A stretch of 64,000 nt of DNA from a bacterium Scap17 (lineage in GTDB: Bacteria; Pseudomonadota; Gammaproteobacteria; Pseudomonadales; Halomonadaceae): positions 124,001 to 188,000 of the forward strand of contig VINJ01000001.1 in assembly GCA_013376735.1 (NCBI GenBank). Reading direction: 5' to 3'. Within the stretch, counting starts at the first letter, position 1; the number at the start of each line of letters is the position of its first letter. Made by a program: the position numbers and the translations under genes. Under the pieces are notes generated by a model. It saw only the letters and a program-made list of their open reading frames with translations. It had not been told where the DNA came from and searched no databases. Positions 26,031-34,682 of the stretch are shown here, piece after piece.

Positions 26031-28532
26031 TCAGTCGCCGTCGGCATCCGGTTGGGTGGTCTGACGGATGCGCTGTTCCTCGGCATCCACGACTTCGCCG
26101 TCTTCGGTGGCATGACGCGTCAGCGGATTCTCCTCGCGACGCTTGGCAACCTTGGCGGCTGCCTCGCGCTGCTCGGGGGGCTTGGGCTGGCCGGCGGCCG
26201 AGCCATCGATCACGAATGGCGCCTGCATGGTGCGCACGTTGGCCGGCGGCGCACCACCGTCCTTGTCCTGACCGAAGTACATGGTCATGTGCGGGAACGG
26301 GATCTCGATGCCAGCGGCATCGAAGTGCTGCTTCACGAGCTTGTTGTACTCGCGGCCGATGGCCCACTGGTTGCCCGGGCTGGTCTTGATCATCACGCGG
26401 ATGTTGACCGAGCTGTCGGCGAGGGCCGAGACACCCGCGATGGTGACCGGCTCGAGGATCTCCGGACCATAGCTGCTTGCCTCTAGCTCATCGAAGGCCG
26501 CACGCAGGTGCACGATGGCGTGGTCGACATTCTCGCGATAGGAGATGCCGTATTCGCCGACATGGTAGGCGAAGTCACGCATGTAGTTGGAGACGGTATC
26601 CACCGACGAGAACGGCACGATATGGAAGGTGCCGGACAGGTCGCGGATGCCCACCGAGCGGATGGTCAGGCGTTCCGCGGTGCCGGTCACGCCACCGGCG
26701 GTGACCACGTCACCGGTATTGATGGCATTCTCGAGCTGGATGAAGACCCCGGTGATGATGTCCTGCACCATCTTCTGGGCGCCGAAGCCGATCGCCAGAC
26801 CCAGTACCCCGGCACCGGCCAGCAGCGGCGCGATGTCGATGCCGATCTCGGACAGCACGATCATCGCGGTGAAGACGATCATCGCGATGGCGATGGCATT
26901 GCGGAACAGCGCCAGCAGGGTCTCCACCCGCGAGGACGGCTTGCCCTTGCCGGTGTCCGGATTGAGCTTGTGCTCGATCAGGCTGGCGATGCCGACCCAG
27001 AGGGCGATAGCGAAGACAAGGATGAACAGTACATGGAAGATGCGTGACAGCAACAGGGCGCCGGCATCCGTCGCCAGCCACTCGCCCAGCGCCACGATGT
27101 GCCAGGCATTCAGCACCATGCCGACCACCACGATCAGGATGATGGCACGCATGATGCGCAACGCCGTCGGGATGTAGGAGTTGAGGCGCTTCTCGAGCAG
27201 CGGCAGCTGACCACGCAGCTTGTCGGAGACCTGGATGCGCTTGCCGATCAGCTGGGTGAGCACCTGGGACAGCAGATAGCCGCCACCGATGGCGCACAGG
27301 GTCTTGAGGGTCGCTCCCATCATGAAGGGCAGCGCGGTTTCCGGCGTGGTCTGCGAGATCACGAACAGCGTGATGAAGTAGGCCAGTGCGAAGAGGTGCC
27401 AGGTGCTGGCCAGGATGCGCAGCGCTATCGCGACCAGGCTGTTGCGGGTTTCCTTGGCCTGATTCAGCAGACGGTCACGCAGGATGATGCGATTGCGCGT
27501 GATGACGACGATGGCCCAGACAAGGGAGACGCCCATGATGAGCAGACCGACGAAGCTGCCCACCGCCGGTGCCAGATTGTTGTTGACCATCGGCACCACG
27601 ACGAGAATGCCATAGCCGATGAAGCCGGCCAGCATGGCCAGCGAGCGATTCCAGTAACGGGCGACCTCATCGCGCATCGGGAACAGGCGCAGGCCCTTGA
27701 AGCCTGAAGAGAACAGCATGCGCATCAAGGCCTTGAACAGCTCGATCACCAGATAGGCATTGAGGAACATCGATTCGCGCTGGCCGATCACGCCCTGTTC
27801 ACCGTAGGCGAAGATGGCCAGAAGATAGCCGCCGAGGAAGGCGAGACCGATCACGGCAACGTCGACGACCGCCGCGATGATCACCGCCATCATGGTACGC
27901 AGCAGCGGACTGCGATGCTGGCCGTCCAGTGACCATTGGCTGACGCGGCCGAACAGCGGGCGAGCCAGGCGGCGCAGGATCAGGAACAGGCCGATGGTCG
28001 AGATGACCACCAGTCCCAGACTGACGGCTTCGGACGTGAAGTGCTCCCAGTCAATCTTGCTGGCATCCTCGTTGCCGATGCCGTTGAGCGTGCCCAGCAC
28101 CCTGTCCAGCGTGGTGGAAAGGTCCGCGACCAGATCCTGGCTGACCTCGGCAAGCTGGCGGGACAGCGATGGCGAATCCTCGCTCAGGGTGACGTCTTCA
28201 CCCGCGACCTCGACGGCCTTCTCGCTTGCCTGGCTGTCCAGCTGGCGCAGGCCTTCGATCAATGCCTCGCGCTGACTGGGGTCTTCCAGCAGCGTGGCCA
28301 GGCTCTCATAGGAGGATGTCGCGCCATCGCCGCTGCCGTCTTCGGATGGGGCGGCAAGGGACAGGCTGCTGAATCCGAGGCTCAGCACCATCAACAGCAT
28401 CATCAGGCCGTACATCAGCCAGGCAGGTCGCCATGAGTCCGGTTGGCGCGAGGCAGCAAGGGCGGGAGGGGAGTGCGGGGGTGTCGGAATCGCCACAGAT
28501 GGCTTCTCCATGTCGGTGAGTGTGTGAGGCAT
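26031..28532 (-). CDS. Large MscS-family mechanosensitive channel (YbiO-type)
   Basis: About 833 residues from the ATG at 28532; starts at 28589 and 28511 are also possible and none has a clear ribosome site. A signal-like helix (YGLMMLLMVLSLGFSSLSLA) precedes an Asp/Ser-rich periplasmic region, then about ten membrane helices. The pore helix (LLAGAGVLGLAIGFGAQKMV, then QDIITGVFI) and the beta-domain (NAINTGDVVTAGGVTGTAER) are classic MscS, and the C-terminus has EIPFPHMTMYFGQ. It is an osmotic safety valve in the inner membrane. An acidic tail follows. Confidence 0.92.
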   Translation of the reverse strand: MPHTLTDMEKPSVAIPTPPHSPPALAASRQPDSWRPAWLMYGLMMLLMVLSLGFSSLSLAAPSEDGSGDGATSSYESLATLLEDPSQREALIEGLRQLDSQASEKAVEVAGEDVTLSEDSPSLSRQLAEVSQDLVADLSTTLDRVLGTLNGIGNEDASKIDWEHFTSEAVSLGLVVISTIGLFLILRRLARPLFGRVSQWSLDGQHRSPLLRTMMAVIIAAVVDVAVIGLAFLGGYLLAIFAYGEQGVIGQRESMFLNAYLVIELFKALMRMLFSSGFKGLRLFPMRDEVARYWNRSLAMLAGFIGYGILVVVPMVNNNLAPAVGSFVGLLIMGVSLVWAIVVITRNRIILRDRLLNQAKETRNSLVAIALRILASTWHLFALAYFITLFVISQTTPETALPFMMGATLKTLCAIGGGYLLSQVLTQLIGKRIQVSDKLRGQLPLLEKRLNSYIPTALRIMRAIILIVVVGMVLNAWHIVALGEWLATDAGALLLSRIFHVLFILVFAIALWVGIASLIEHKLNPDTGKGKPSSRVETLLALFRNAIAIAMIVFTAMIVLSEIGIDIAPLLAGAGVLGLAIGFGAQKMVQDIITGVFIQLENAINTGDVVTAGGVTGTAERLTIRSVGIRDLSGTFHIVPFSSVDTVSNYMRDFAYHVGEYGISYRENVDHAIVHLRAAFDELEASSYGPEILEPVTIAGVSALADSSVNIRVMIKTSPGNQWAIGREYNKLVKQHFDAAGIEIPFPHMTMYFGQDKDGGAPPANVRTMQAPFVIDGSAAGQPKPPEQREAAAKVAKRREENPLTRHATEDGEVVDAEEQRIRQTTQPDADGD

Positions 28533-29007
28533 CGGGGCAAGAGTGAGAGCAGGCTCCGGAGGTGCATCAGAGGCTCGCAAGCATCCCATCGATAACGCGA
28601 GGATCTGTCAGATAGATGTTGAAGGGGCGTTTCGCACGTCCTGCGCGCACGCCGAGCGAGAGTCCACCCCTCAGTTATCGGGGCACTTGGTGCTATCCCA
28701 ACCCCTGTGGGGACTCCGCCAGAGACATTCTTGCGCACAGCCTGCGGCAGGCGCCGCCATCCTTCAAGGTCTTCAGGCACTCCTCGGAGGAGAGGCGTGA
28801 CCTGCTGCCATGCAGGATGTTGCAATGTCGCGTTGCATGAACTGGTGTGGTGAGTCGCAGGGCGAGCCGGTATTTTTGCGATTGATTATTATTCGTTGTT
28901 CAGGTGTGATCGTCATGCGCACAGAGGGCCTTGCGGTATCGTCCTGCGCAGGATCGCGCCTGCCTTCGCTTGAGTGCGAGATCATTTCCTTCATTTCGGA
29001 GTACTGC
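28533..29007. promoter_or_regulatory. Divergent region between mscS and the siderophore ABC operon
   Basis: A 475-base spacer. Bases 28871-28905 are AT-rich and include a candidate Fur box (28878-28896). CGATAAC near 28590 and GTTATCG near 28674 form a distant inverted pair. A longer in-frame extension of the binding-protein ORF into this region lacks a signal peptide and is not called. Confidence 0.45.
28878..28896 (+). promoter_or_regulatory. Candidate Fur box
   Basis: GCGATTGATTATTATTCGT matches the 19-base consensus GATAATGATAATCATTATC at 11 positions, and its centre TGATTATTATT is the best part. It lies about 112 bases before the binding-protein ATG. An iron-siderophore operon is a standard Fur target, and fur itself is in this window. 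Confidence 0.45.
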
Positions 29008-29973
29008 ATGACCGTCTCGTCGACTGCTTTTACTGCTCGTGGCATGACCCGGCCTGCATGGTTCAAACAGGGCCTGATGGCGACCTTGGCGGTAGCGCTG
29101 ATGGGGGCTTCCCTGTCTGCCGAGGCACGCAGTGTCGAGACGGCCTACGGTGAGCTGGATATCGTGGGCGCGCCGCAGCGTGTCGTCACCCTGTACGAAG
29201 GCGCGCTGGATGTGGCCGTCGCCAGTCAGGTGACGCCGCTGGGCGCCGTGACCACGCGCGGCGGTGATGGCGTGGCGAGCTATATCCAGCCGCAGGTGCC
29301 GGACATCAAGATCGTCGGCACGCCGCGTGAATTCAATCTCGAGGCGATCGTGGCGCTCAAGCCGGACCTGATCCTGGCACCGCCGGGCCTCGACAAGACC
29401 CAGTACCAGCTGATGTCGCGTCTGGCGCCGACCATCGTGCCGAGCGCTTCGGCGCTGAGCCAGCAGGGCTGGAAGGAGCAGAGTCGCGTCTATGCCGAGG
29501 CGCTGGGCGAGACGGCCGAAGCGGAACTCGAGACACGTCTGGCCGCCATCGACGCGCACACCGCGCGTCTGAAGGCCGAGATGACCACCCCGGAAACCGC
29601 CAGTCTGGTGCGTCGCATGCCGGGTGGCCTGATGGCGATGTCCGATCAGCTGTTCGCGACCGGCCTGATGGCGGCCAGCGGCTATGAGCTGGTCGGCGGT
29701 GATCTGGTCAAGCCGGGTCGTCCGCATTCCGATCCGCTCAGTGACGAGAACATGGCACGCATCGATGCGCAGACCATCTTCCTCGCCACCCTGGACGACT
29801 CCTCTGATGCCGCGGTCGACGCCCTGGCGGCACAACCGGCCTTCCAGCGCCTCGAGACAGCGGACCGCGACAGCCTGGTCGGCGTGAATGGCCAGCTGTG
29901 GACCAGCGCCAGCGGCCCGTTGGCCGCGGAAGCGTTGCTGAAGGATATCGACCGGGCGCGCGATGATGGCTAG
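29008..29973 (+). CDS. Iron-siderophore ABC transporter substrate-binding protein
   Basis: A 321-residue periplasmic binding protein (FepB/FecB class). The ATG at 29008 has CGGAG upstream and gives a signal peptide (WFKQGLMATLAVALMGASLS, AEA). The mature domain shows RVVTLYEGALDVAVASQVTPLGAV, NLEAIVALKPDLILAP, RLAPTIVPS and the late VGVNGQLWTSASGPLAAEALLKDI. No lipobox is present. It heads the operon with two FecCD permeases and an ATPase. Which siderophore it binds cannot be told, and no TonB-dependent receptor is encoded nearby. Confidence 0.9.
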   Translation: MTVSSTAFTARGMTRPAWFKQGLMATLAVALMGASLSAEARSVETAYGELDIVGAPQRVVTLYEGALDVAVASQVTPLGAVTTRGGDGVASYIQPQVPDIKIVGTPREFNLEAIVALKPDLILAPPGLDKTQYQLMSRLAPTIVPSASALSQQGWKEQSRVYAEALGETAEAELETRLAAIDAHTARLKAEMTTPETASLVRRMPGGLMAMSDQLFATGLMAASGYELVGGDLVKPGRPHSDPLSDENMARIDAQTIFLATLDDSSDAAVDALAAQPAFQRLETADRDSLVGVNGQLWTSASGPLAAEALLKDIDRARDDG

Positions 29974-30050
29974 TCGCAGTCATGTCGGTGCACGACGTTT
30001 GACCCCTGCGCAGGCAGGGGACCACCCGCAATCGCGACGCGGGAGGGGGT

Positions 30051-31118
30051 ATGCAGGCTGAAGAGACCTCTCCACAGGCCCGTAGGCCACGCGCACATGC
30101 CGCCCGGATGACCCACAAGGTCTCCGGGCGTCTTGCGTTGCGTCAGGTGATGCCGCTGGCCTGCCTGAGTGCCCTGCTGACCTGTCTGGCCAGCCTGCTG
30201 TGGGGGGCTGGCGATATCGGCCCCTGGCAGGCGCTGCAGGTGCTGGCCGGACAGGGCAGTGATCAGGCGCGCTTCGTGGTGCTCGAACTGCGCGCGCCGC
30301 GTACCCTGATCGGCATGGTGGTCGGCATGATGCTCGCCTGTGGCGGCGCCCTGATGCAGGTGGTAGCACGCAACCCGCTGGCGGAGCCGGGCTTGCTGGG
30401 CGTGAGTGCCGGGGCCTCCTTTGCCGTGGCCGTGGCGTTGCTGCTGGGGATGGAAGCGGCCGGCATGCACGTGATGGTGGCGCAGAGTGGTGCGCTGATG
30501 GGGTGTCTGTTCGTGATGAGCACCGTGAGAATGAGCGGCGCACGTCAGGACCCGGTACGACTGGTGCTGGCCGGCGCGGCGTTGTCGAGCCTGCTGGTGG
30601 CGCTGACGTCTCTGGCCTTGCTGATCGATCAGCGCGCGGCCGATGAGATCCGCTTCTGGGTGATCGGCAGTCTGGCCGGACGCTCGCTGGAGGCGCTTTA
30701 CAGCAGCCTGCCCAGTATCCTGATCGCGCTGCTGTTGACGCTGTGGCTGGCGCGGCCGCTCTCCGCTATGGTGCTGGGTGAGCAGGTCGCCAGTGGCCTG
30801 GGCCATCATCCCAAGCGCGTGCGCAAGGTCGCGATCCTGGTGGTGGCGCTGCTGGTCGGTGCCGCGACGGCACTGGCCGGGCCGGTAGCCTTCGTCGGCC
30901 TCGCCGTGCCCTATGTGGCGCGTGCGCTGTGCGGCGCCGATGTCCGGCGTACGCTGTGGCTGTGCCTGCCGCTGGGCGTGACCATGCTGCTGAGCGCCGA
31001 TGTGGTCTCGCGACTGGTCGTGCCGCCTTCGGAACTGCCGCTGGGGGTACTGACGACCCTGATGGGCGCCCCCGTGCTGATCGCCGTGGTGCGTGCCCGT
31101 CGTCTACCCACCCTGTAG
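30051..31118 (+). CDS. Iron-siderophore ABC transporter permease 1 (FecCD family, FepD-like)
   Basis: A 355-residue protein with about ten membrane helices, starting at the ATG at 30051 after GGGAGGGGGT. Family hallmarks: LRAPRTLIGMVVGMMLACGG, LMQVVARNPLAEPGLLGVSAGA, VLAGAALSSLLVA, FWVIGSLAGRS and AGPVAFVGLAVPYVARAL near the end. It forms the channel half-site with the next permease. It follows the binding-protein gene by 77 bases. Confidence 0.93.
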   Translation: MQAEETSPQARRPRAHAARMTHKVSGRLALRQVMPLACLSALLTCLASLLWGAGDIGPWQALQVLAGQGSDQARFVVLELRAPRTLIGMVVGMMLACGGALMQVVARNPLAEPGLLGVSAGASFAVAVALLLGMEAAGMHVMVAQSGALMGCLFVMSTVRMSGARQDPVRLVLAGAALSSLLVALTSLALLIDQRAADEIRFWVIGSLAGRSLEALYSSLPSILIALLLTLWLARPLSAMVLGEQVASGLGHHPKRVRKVAILVVALLVGAATALAGPVAFVGLAVPYVARALCGADVRRTLWLCLPLGVTMLLSADVVSRLVVPPSELPLGVLTTLMGAPVLIAVVRARRLPTL

Positions 31119-31210
31119 CGACGGGTGCCTCTGGCGCTTGCGGCGTGAACGATGATGGAGGCCAGGCTGGCGCGCATGCCGGCACCATCGCCTCATTGCT
31201 TGAATCGACC

Positions 31211-31246
31211 GGCCCTGTCAGGTGTTGCCCTGGCAGGGCCTTGTTT
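31211..31246 (+). terminator. Terminator-like hairpin inside the siderophore operon
   Basis: GGCCCTGTCAGG and CCTGGCAGGGCC form a 12-bp stem with one G-U pair and a 6-base loop, followed by TTGTTT. It lies between fepD and fepG and ends 8 bases before the fepG start, so it could attenuate transcription or hide the ribosome site. Confidence 0.65.
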
Positions 31247-31253
31247 GGAATCG

Positions 31254-32315
31254 ATGATGTCTAGACCTTCACCGCTTGACTCCCTCCGCTCGGCCCCCAC
31301 CGGCACGCTCTGGTGGCGCCATGGCAGGCTGTCCCTGCTGCTGTTGCGTGCGCCGTTGCTGGCGGCCGGAATGCTGCTGTTGGCGCTGCTGATGGCCAGT
31401 GTTGCCTCGCTGATGCTGGGCAGTGCCGGCCTTGGGCCGTGGGATGCCTTCAAGGCGGCCTTCGGGCACGGCGAGTTCGCTACCGTCTTCGTGGTGCAGG
31501 AACTGCGTCTGCCGCGCCTGCTGGCCGGTATCGCCACGGGTGCGGCCTTCTCACTGGCGGGCTGTCTGATGCAGACCCTGGCCGGCAATCGTCTGGCGAC
31601 GCCGGGCATCATCGGCATCGACAATGGCGCGACCGCCTTCGCGGTGGCCTCCGTGGTAGGGATGGGCATCTCGCTGGCGCCGCCGGTGATGGCGCTGAGC
31701 GGTGCCGTGATCGCCACTGCGCTGGCCTTCGGGCTCTCCGGCGGCATCGGCACGCGCGGTTATCGCTTCCTGGTCGCCGGTATCGGGGTCGGGGCGCTGT
31801 TCGGTGCCGGCACGCAGCTGATGCTGGCAAGAGTCTCCATCGATGTCGCCAACAACGCCTACCCGTGGACGGTCGGCAGCCTCAATGCACGTGACGCCGA
31901 TTCGCTCACCTGGCTGGGACTGGCCCTGCTGATCGGCGTGCCGATCGCGCTCTGGCTGGGGCGCGGGCTGAATACGCTGCGCTTCACCGACCGCGTGGCG
32001 ATCGGGCTGGGACAGCCGGTGTCGCGTGTTCGCCTGATCACGCTGTGGCTGTCGGTCGTGCTGACGGCGGCGGCCGTCGCGGTGGCCGGGCCGGTAGGCA
32101 TGGTGGCGCTGGTGGGCCCCGAGATCGCACGCTACCTGTCGCGTCACAAGGGCGTGCCGCTGCTGGCCTCGGCGCTGGCCGGCGCGCTGGTGATGGTGCT
32201 GGCAGACCTCGCCGGTCGTACCCTGCTGTCGCCACTGGAAATCCCGGTCGGTATCGTGATGGCCGTGGTCGGCAGCCCTTATCTGCTGTGGATACTGCTG
32301 CGCAGCCCGCGCTAG
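31254..32315 (+). CDS. Iron-siderophore ABC transporter permease 2 (FecCD family, FepG-like)
   Basis: About 353 residues from the paired ATG codons at 31254/31257; GGAA just upstream is a weak ribosome site, and the preceding sequence is taken up by a hairpin. Hallmarks: LRLPRLLAGIATGAAFSLAG, LMQTLAGNRLATPGIIGIDN, FLVAGIGVGALFG, WTVGSLNARD and AGPVGMVALVGPEIARYL. It pairs with the FepD-like permease. The 135-base spacer from fepD is unusual for this family. Confidence 0.92.
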   Translation: MMSRPSPLDSLRSAPTGTLWWRHGRLSLLLLRAPLLAAGMLLLALLMASVASLMLGSAGLGPWDAFKAAFGHGEFATVFVVQELRLPRLLAGIATGAAFSLAGCLMQTLAGNRLATPGIIGIDNGATAFAVASVVGMGISLAPPVMALSGAVIATALAFGLSGGIGTRGYRFLVAGIGVGALFGAGTQLMLARVSIDVANNAYPWTVGSLNARDADSLTWLGLALLIGVPIALWLGRGLNTLRFTDRVAIGLGQPVSRVRLITLWLSVVLTAAAVAVAGPVGMVALVGPEIARYLSRHKGVPLLASALAGALVMVLADLAGRTLLSPLEIPVGIVMAVVGSPYLLWILLRSPR

Positions 32316-32382
32316 CCGTTGCCCCTATTTTTCTGCTGAGCGGCCCAGGGCCAGCCCTTGTCGCTCAGCGTCGCACGACATG

Positions 32383-32418
32383 TTTCAGCGGCTGATGATG
32401 TTACAGCGGCCGATGATG
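32383..32418 (+). repeat. 18-bp tandem repeat upstream of fepC
   Basis: TTTCAGCGGCTGATGATG and TTACAGCGGCCGATGATG are adjacent 18-base units, followed by TTTCAG of a third. In the fepC frame they would read VSAADD-VTAADD-VSG. Confidence 0.85.
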
Positions 32419-32435
32419 TTTCAGGAGAGTGCGCC

Positions 32436-33326
32436 ATGAGCGCTGAGACGATGCTTGATCCGCGAGCGATGAATTCCCCGGCCGATGGCCACGCCGCGGC
32501 TACCACCGACACCCTGCGAGCGAACGAGCTGTCGCTGGGCTACGGCGCGCGCCAGCGCCATGTCACCGTGATCGATGCGCTGACCCTGGGGCTGCCCGAC
32601 GGCAAGGTGACGGCGATCGTCGGGCCCAATGGCTGTGGCAAGTCAACACTGCTGGCAGGGCTGGCTCGCCTTCAGTTGCCTGAATCAGGCGCGGTGCTGC
32701 TGGAAGGTAAGGACATTCACGCCTACAAGCGGCGCGAAGTGGCCCAGCGCATCGCGCTGCTGCCCCAGGAGACGCATTCGCCCGAGGGGGTGACGGTGCA
32801 TGAGCTGGTGCGTTTCGGTCGCCAGCCCTATCAGGGTGCGCTGAGTCAGTGGTCAGAGGAGGATCAGCGTCTGGTGGCCGAGGCAATGGCTGCCGCCGAT
32901 ATCGAAAACCTGGCGGACCGTGAGCTGGCCTCGATGTCCGGTGGGCAGCGTCAGCGCGCCTGGATCGCCATGGCACTAGCGCAGCAGACACCCTTGCTGC
33001 TGCTGGATGAGCCGACCTCGGCGCTGGATCTCGGTCACCAGATCGAAGTCTTCGAGCTGATCCAGCGTCTGGCCCATGAAGAGGGCAAGACCATCGTGAT
33101 GGTGGTGCATGATCTGGCCAGCGCCTGCCGTTACGCCGACCACATCGTGGCCATGCACGCAGGCCGCGTGATCGCTGAGGGCGCGCCCGCCGAGGTGGTG
33201 ACGCCGGAGCTGGTGCGCAAGCTCTATGGGGTCGAGTGTCGCCTGATCCCCGATCCCGACACCGGCACGCCGCTGCTGATTGGCGTACGCCGCACCAGCG
33301 AGCGCCTGAGCGGCAGCGCGACCTGA
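32436..33326 (+). CDS. Iron-siderophore ABC transporter ATPase (FepC-like)
   Basis: A 296-residue ABC ATPase. The ATG at 32436 has CAGGAGAG upstream; an in-frame TTG at 32358 would add residues encoded by a tandem repeat and has no ribosome site. Walker A GPNGCGKST, Q-loop LLPQETHSP, signature SGGQRQRAW, Walker B LLLLDEPTSALD and switch His in VVHD are intact. The C-terminus KLYGVECRLIPDPDTGTPL is typical of FepC/FecE. It energises import by the two permeases. Confidence 0.95.
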   Translation: MSAETMLDPRAMNSPADGHAAATTDTLRANELSLGYGARQRHVTVIDALTLGLPDGKVTAIVGPNGCGKSTLLAGLARLQLPESGAVLLEGKDIHAYKRREVAQRIALLPQETHSPEGVTVHELVRFGRQPYQGALSQWSEEDQRLVAEAMAAADIENLADRELASMSGGQRQRAWIAMALAQQTPLLLLDEPTSALDLGHQIEVFELIQRLAHEEGKTIVMVVHDLASACRYADHIVAMHAGRVIAEGAPAEVVTPELVRKLYGVECRLIPDPDTGTPLLIGVRRTSERLSGSAT

Positions 33327-33400
33327 GGTCGGGGCAATGGCCATGACGGGCGCTGTGGCGCCTGTGTAGCCGCTGCCGGGCCTTGCGCAGGCCTGAAAGA

Positions 33401-33424
33401 GGGGCTTGGGAAAGTCTGGGAGGG
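33401..33424 (+). other. G-quadruplex-type motif in the fepC 3' region
   Basis: Four G-tracts of three or four (33401-33404, 33408-33410, 33418-33420, 33422-33424) with loops of 3, 7 and 1 fit the G3+N1-7 pattern. A further G6 tract (33435-33440) and a G3 follow. GACTTGAGAG is also repeated at 33426 and 33452. All lie between the fepC stop and its terminator. Confidence 0.6.
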
Positions 33425-33512
33425 TGACTTGAGAGGGGGGCTTGATAGGGCGACTTGAGAGAGCGGTCTGCCTCTGACAGGAAAGCCCCAGCCAGAACTG
33501 ATCGCCCACAAA

Positions 33513-33545
33513 CAGAAAGGCCTCCCCGAAGGGAGGCCTTTCTGT
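33513..33545. terminator. Bidirectional intrinsic terminator between fepC and ssrA
   Basis: CAGAAAGGCCTCCC and GGGAGGCCTTTCTG form a 14-bp stem with a CGAA loop. It serves fepC on the plus strand and ssrA on the minus strand (8 bases beyond the tmRNA 3' end). Confidence 0.88.
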
Positions 33546-33553
33546 CACGGATA

Positions 33554-33908
33554 TGGTGGAGGCGACGGGAGTCGAACCCGTGTCCGCCGGCACTCCGCCT
33601 TCGGCTCTACATGCTTAGTTTCATTTTTTGATTTAACACCACTGCCGCCAATGAACAGGCTACAGCGATGCGATTCTCTGAGTTTTAATCTCGACCTTAG
33701 AGACGTCGGCCAAGACGATCCTGTTTATACGGGCTCGTTCTCCATCCACCTTGAACAGGCGCAACGGTTTCAGGAGCAGCTTATGCAGCTAGAGCGTAGT
33801 TGTCGTCGTTTGCGACTATATATTTGCAACGTTTTATTTACGAGATACGTTACGATCTCGGCATGCACCTCAGGGTTTGCCACCAGCGTCGAATGCCAGA
33901 ACGCCCCC
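33554..33908 (-). ncRNA. ssrA: Transfer-messenger RNA (tmRNA)
   Basis: On the minus strand the RNA runs from GGGGGCGTTCTGGCATTCGA at 33908 to an encoded CCA at 33554, 355 bases. The acceptor arms GGGGGCG and CGCCTCC pair over 7 bp with one G-U, and the T-arm GGTTCGACTCCC is at the 3' end. The resume frame at 33813-33781 encodes ANDDNYALAA then TAA, a proteolysis tag with the usual AND start and LAA end. It rescues stalled ribosomes with SmpB, whose gene lies 135 bases upstream. A possible -10 (TATGAT) is at 33952-33947. Confidence 0.97.
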
Positions 33909-34043
33909 ATAACAGTGTTACTACTTTGCTGCGTTGCTACGTCTTCATCATAACAGGTGGGGACTGTGCTACGCCAGTTCAAGCGTTCAGGAAAATTTCT
34001 GGCCTGACAGTAGCTTGCTGGCGTGAGCTCCCTCACGCTGCCC

Positions 34044-34520
34044 TCAGCGGTCGCGCAGGATACGGGCTTTCTGACGGTTCCAGTCGCGGTCCTTCTCGGT
34101 GGCGCGCTTGTCGTGCAGCTTCTTGCCTTCCACCAGCGCGATCTCGCACTTCACGATCGCATTCTTCCAGTACAGCTTGATCGGCACACAGGTGTGGCCC
34201 TTGTCCTGGGTGCGCGAGAAGATGCGTGCAATCTGCTTCTTGTGCAATAGCAGCTTGCGCGTGCGCTGCGGGTCCGCCACCGCGTGGGTATTGGCGGTTT
34301 CCAGCGGATGGATGTGGCAGCCCAGCAGCCAGGCTTCGGCATTCTTGATCACGATATAGGTATCGGTCAGCTGGCCCTTGCCTGCGCGCAGCGCCTTCAC
34401 TTCCCAGCCTGCCAGTACCAGACCCGCTTCGAAGGTTTCCTCGATGTGGTACTCGTGGCGTGCCTTCTTGTTCTGGGCGATCAGATTGCCGCCTTGTTCG
34501 GGTTTCTTTTTCTTGCCCAT
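34044..34520 (-). CDS. smpB: SsrA-binding protein SmpB
   Basis: A 158-residue tmRNA partner required for trans-translation. Typical sequences: [38 protein letters not shown], the core [11 protein letters not shown], and the basic C-terminal tail ([20 protein letters not shown]) that enters the empty mRNA channel. GAGGCAAC precedes the ATG at 34520. It lies just upstream of ssrA on the same strand, and is divergent from ratA, the common gammaproteobacterial order. Confidence 0.97.
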   Translation of the reverse strand: MGKKKKPEQGGNLIAQNKKARHEYHIEETFEAGLVLAGWEVKALRAGKGQLTDTYIVIKNAEAWLLGCHIHPLETANTHAVADPQRTRKLLLHKKQIARIFSRTQDKGHTCVPIKLYWKNAIVKCEIALVEGKKLHDKRATEKDRDWNRQKARILRDR

Positions 34521-34682
34521 GTTGCCTCATTTGTCGTGTGCGCCTGCCGTCATCCAGTGTGGATATGGCACATCCTTCTGGATGGGGGGAGGCGTGTTAC
34601 CATTCAAGGCCAGACGGCACTTCGTGCGCCGGCCCATTGTTCATGATACGCATGCTGCGTATCCAAGTCAGCGGAGAGCTAG

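Noticed and set aside
32358-32435. N-terminal extension of FepC from a TTG
   Set aside because: No ribosome site at 32358, whereas CAGGAGAG precedes the ATG at 32436; the extension is only the tandem repeat.
33651-34036. Small open frames over the ssrA gene
   Set aside because: They fall on the tmRNA and its promoter region and are explained by the RNA gene.
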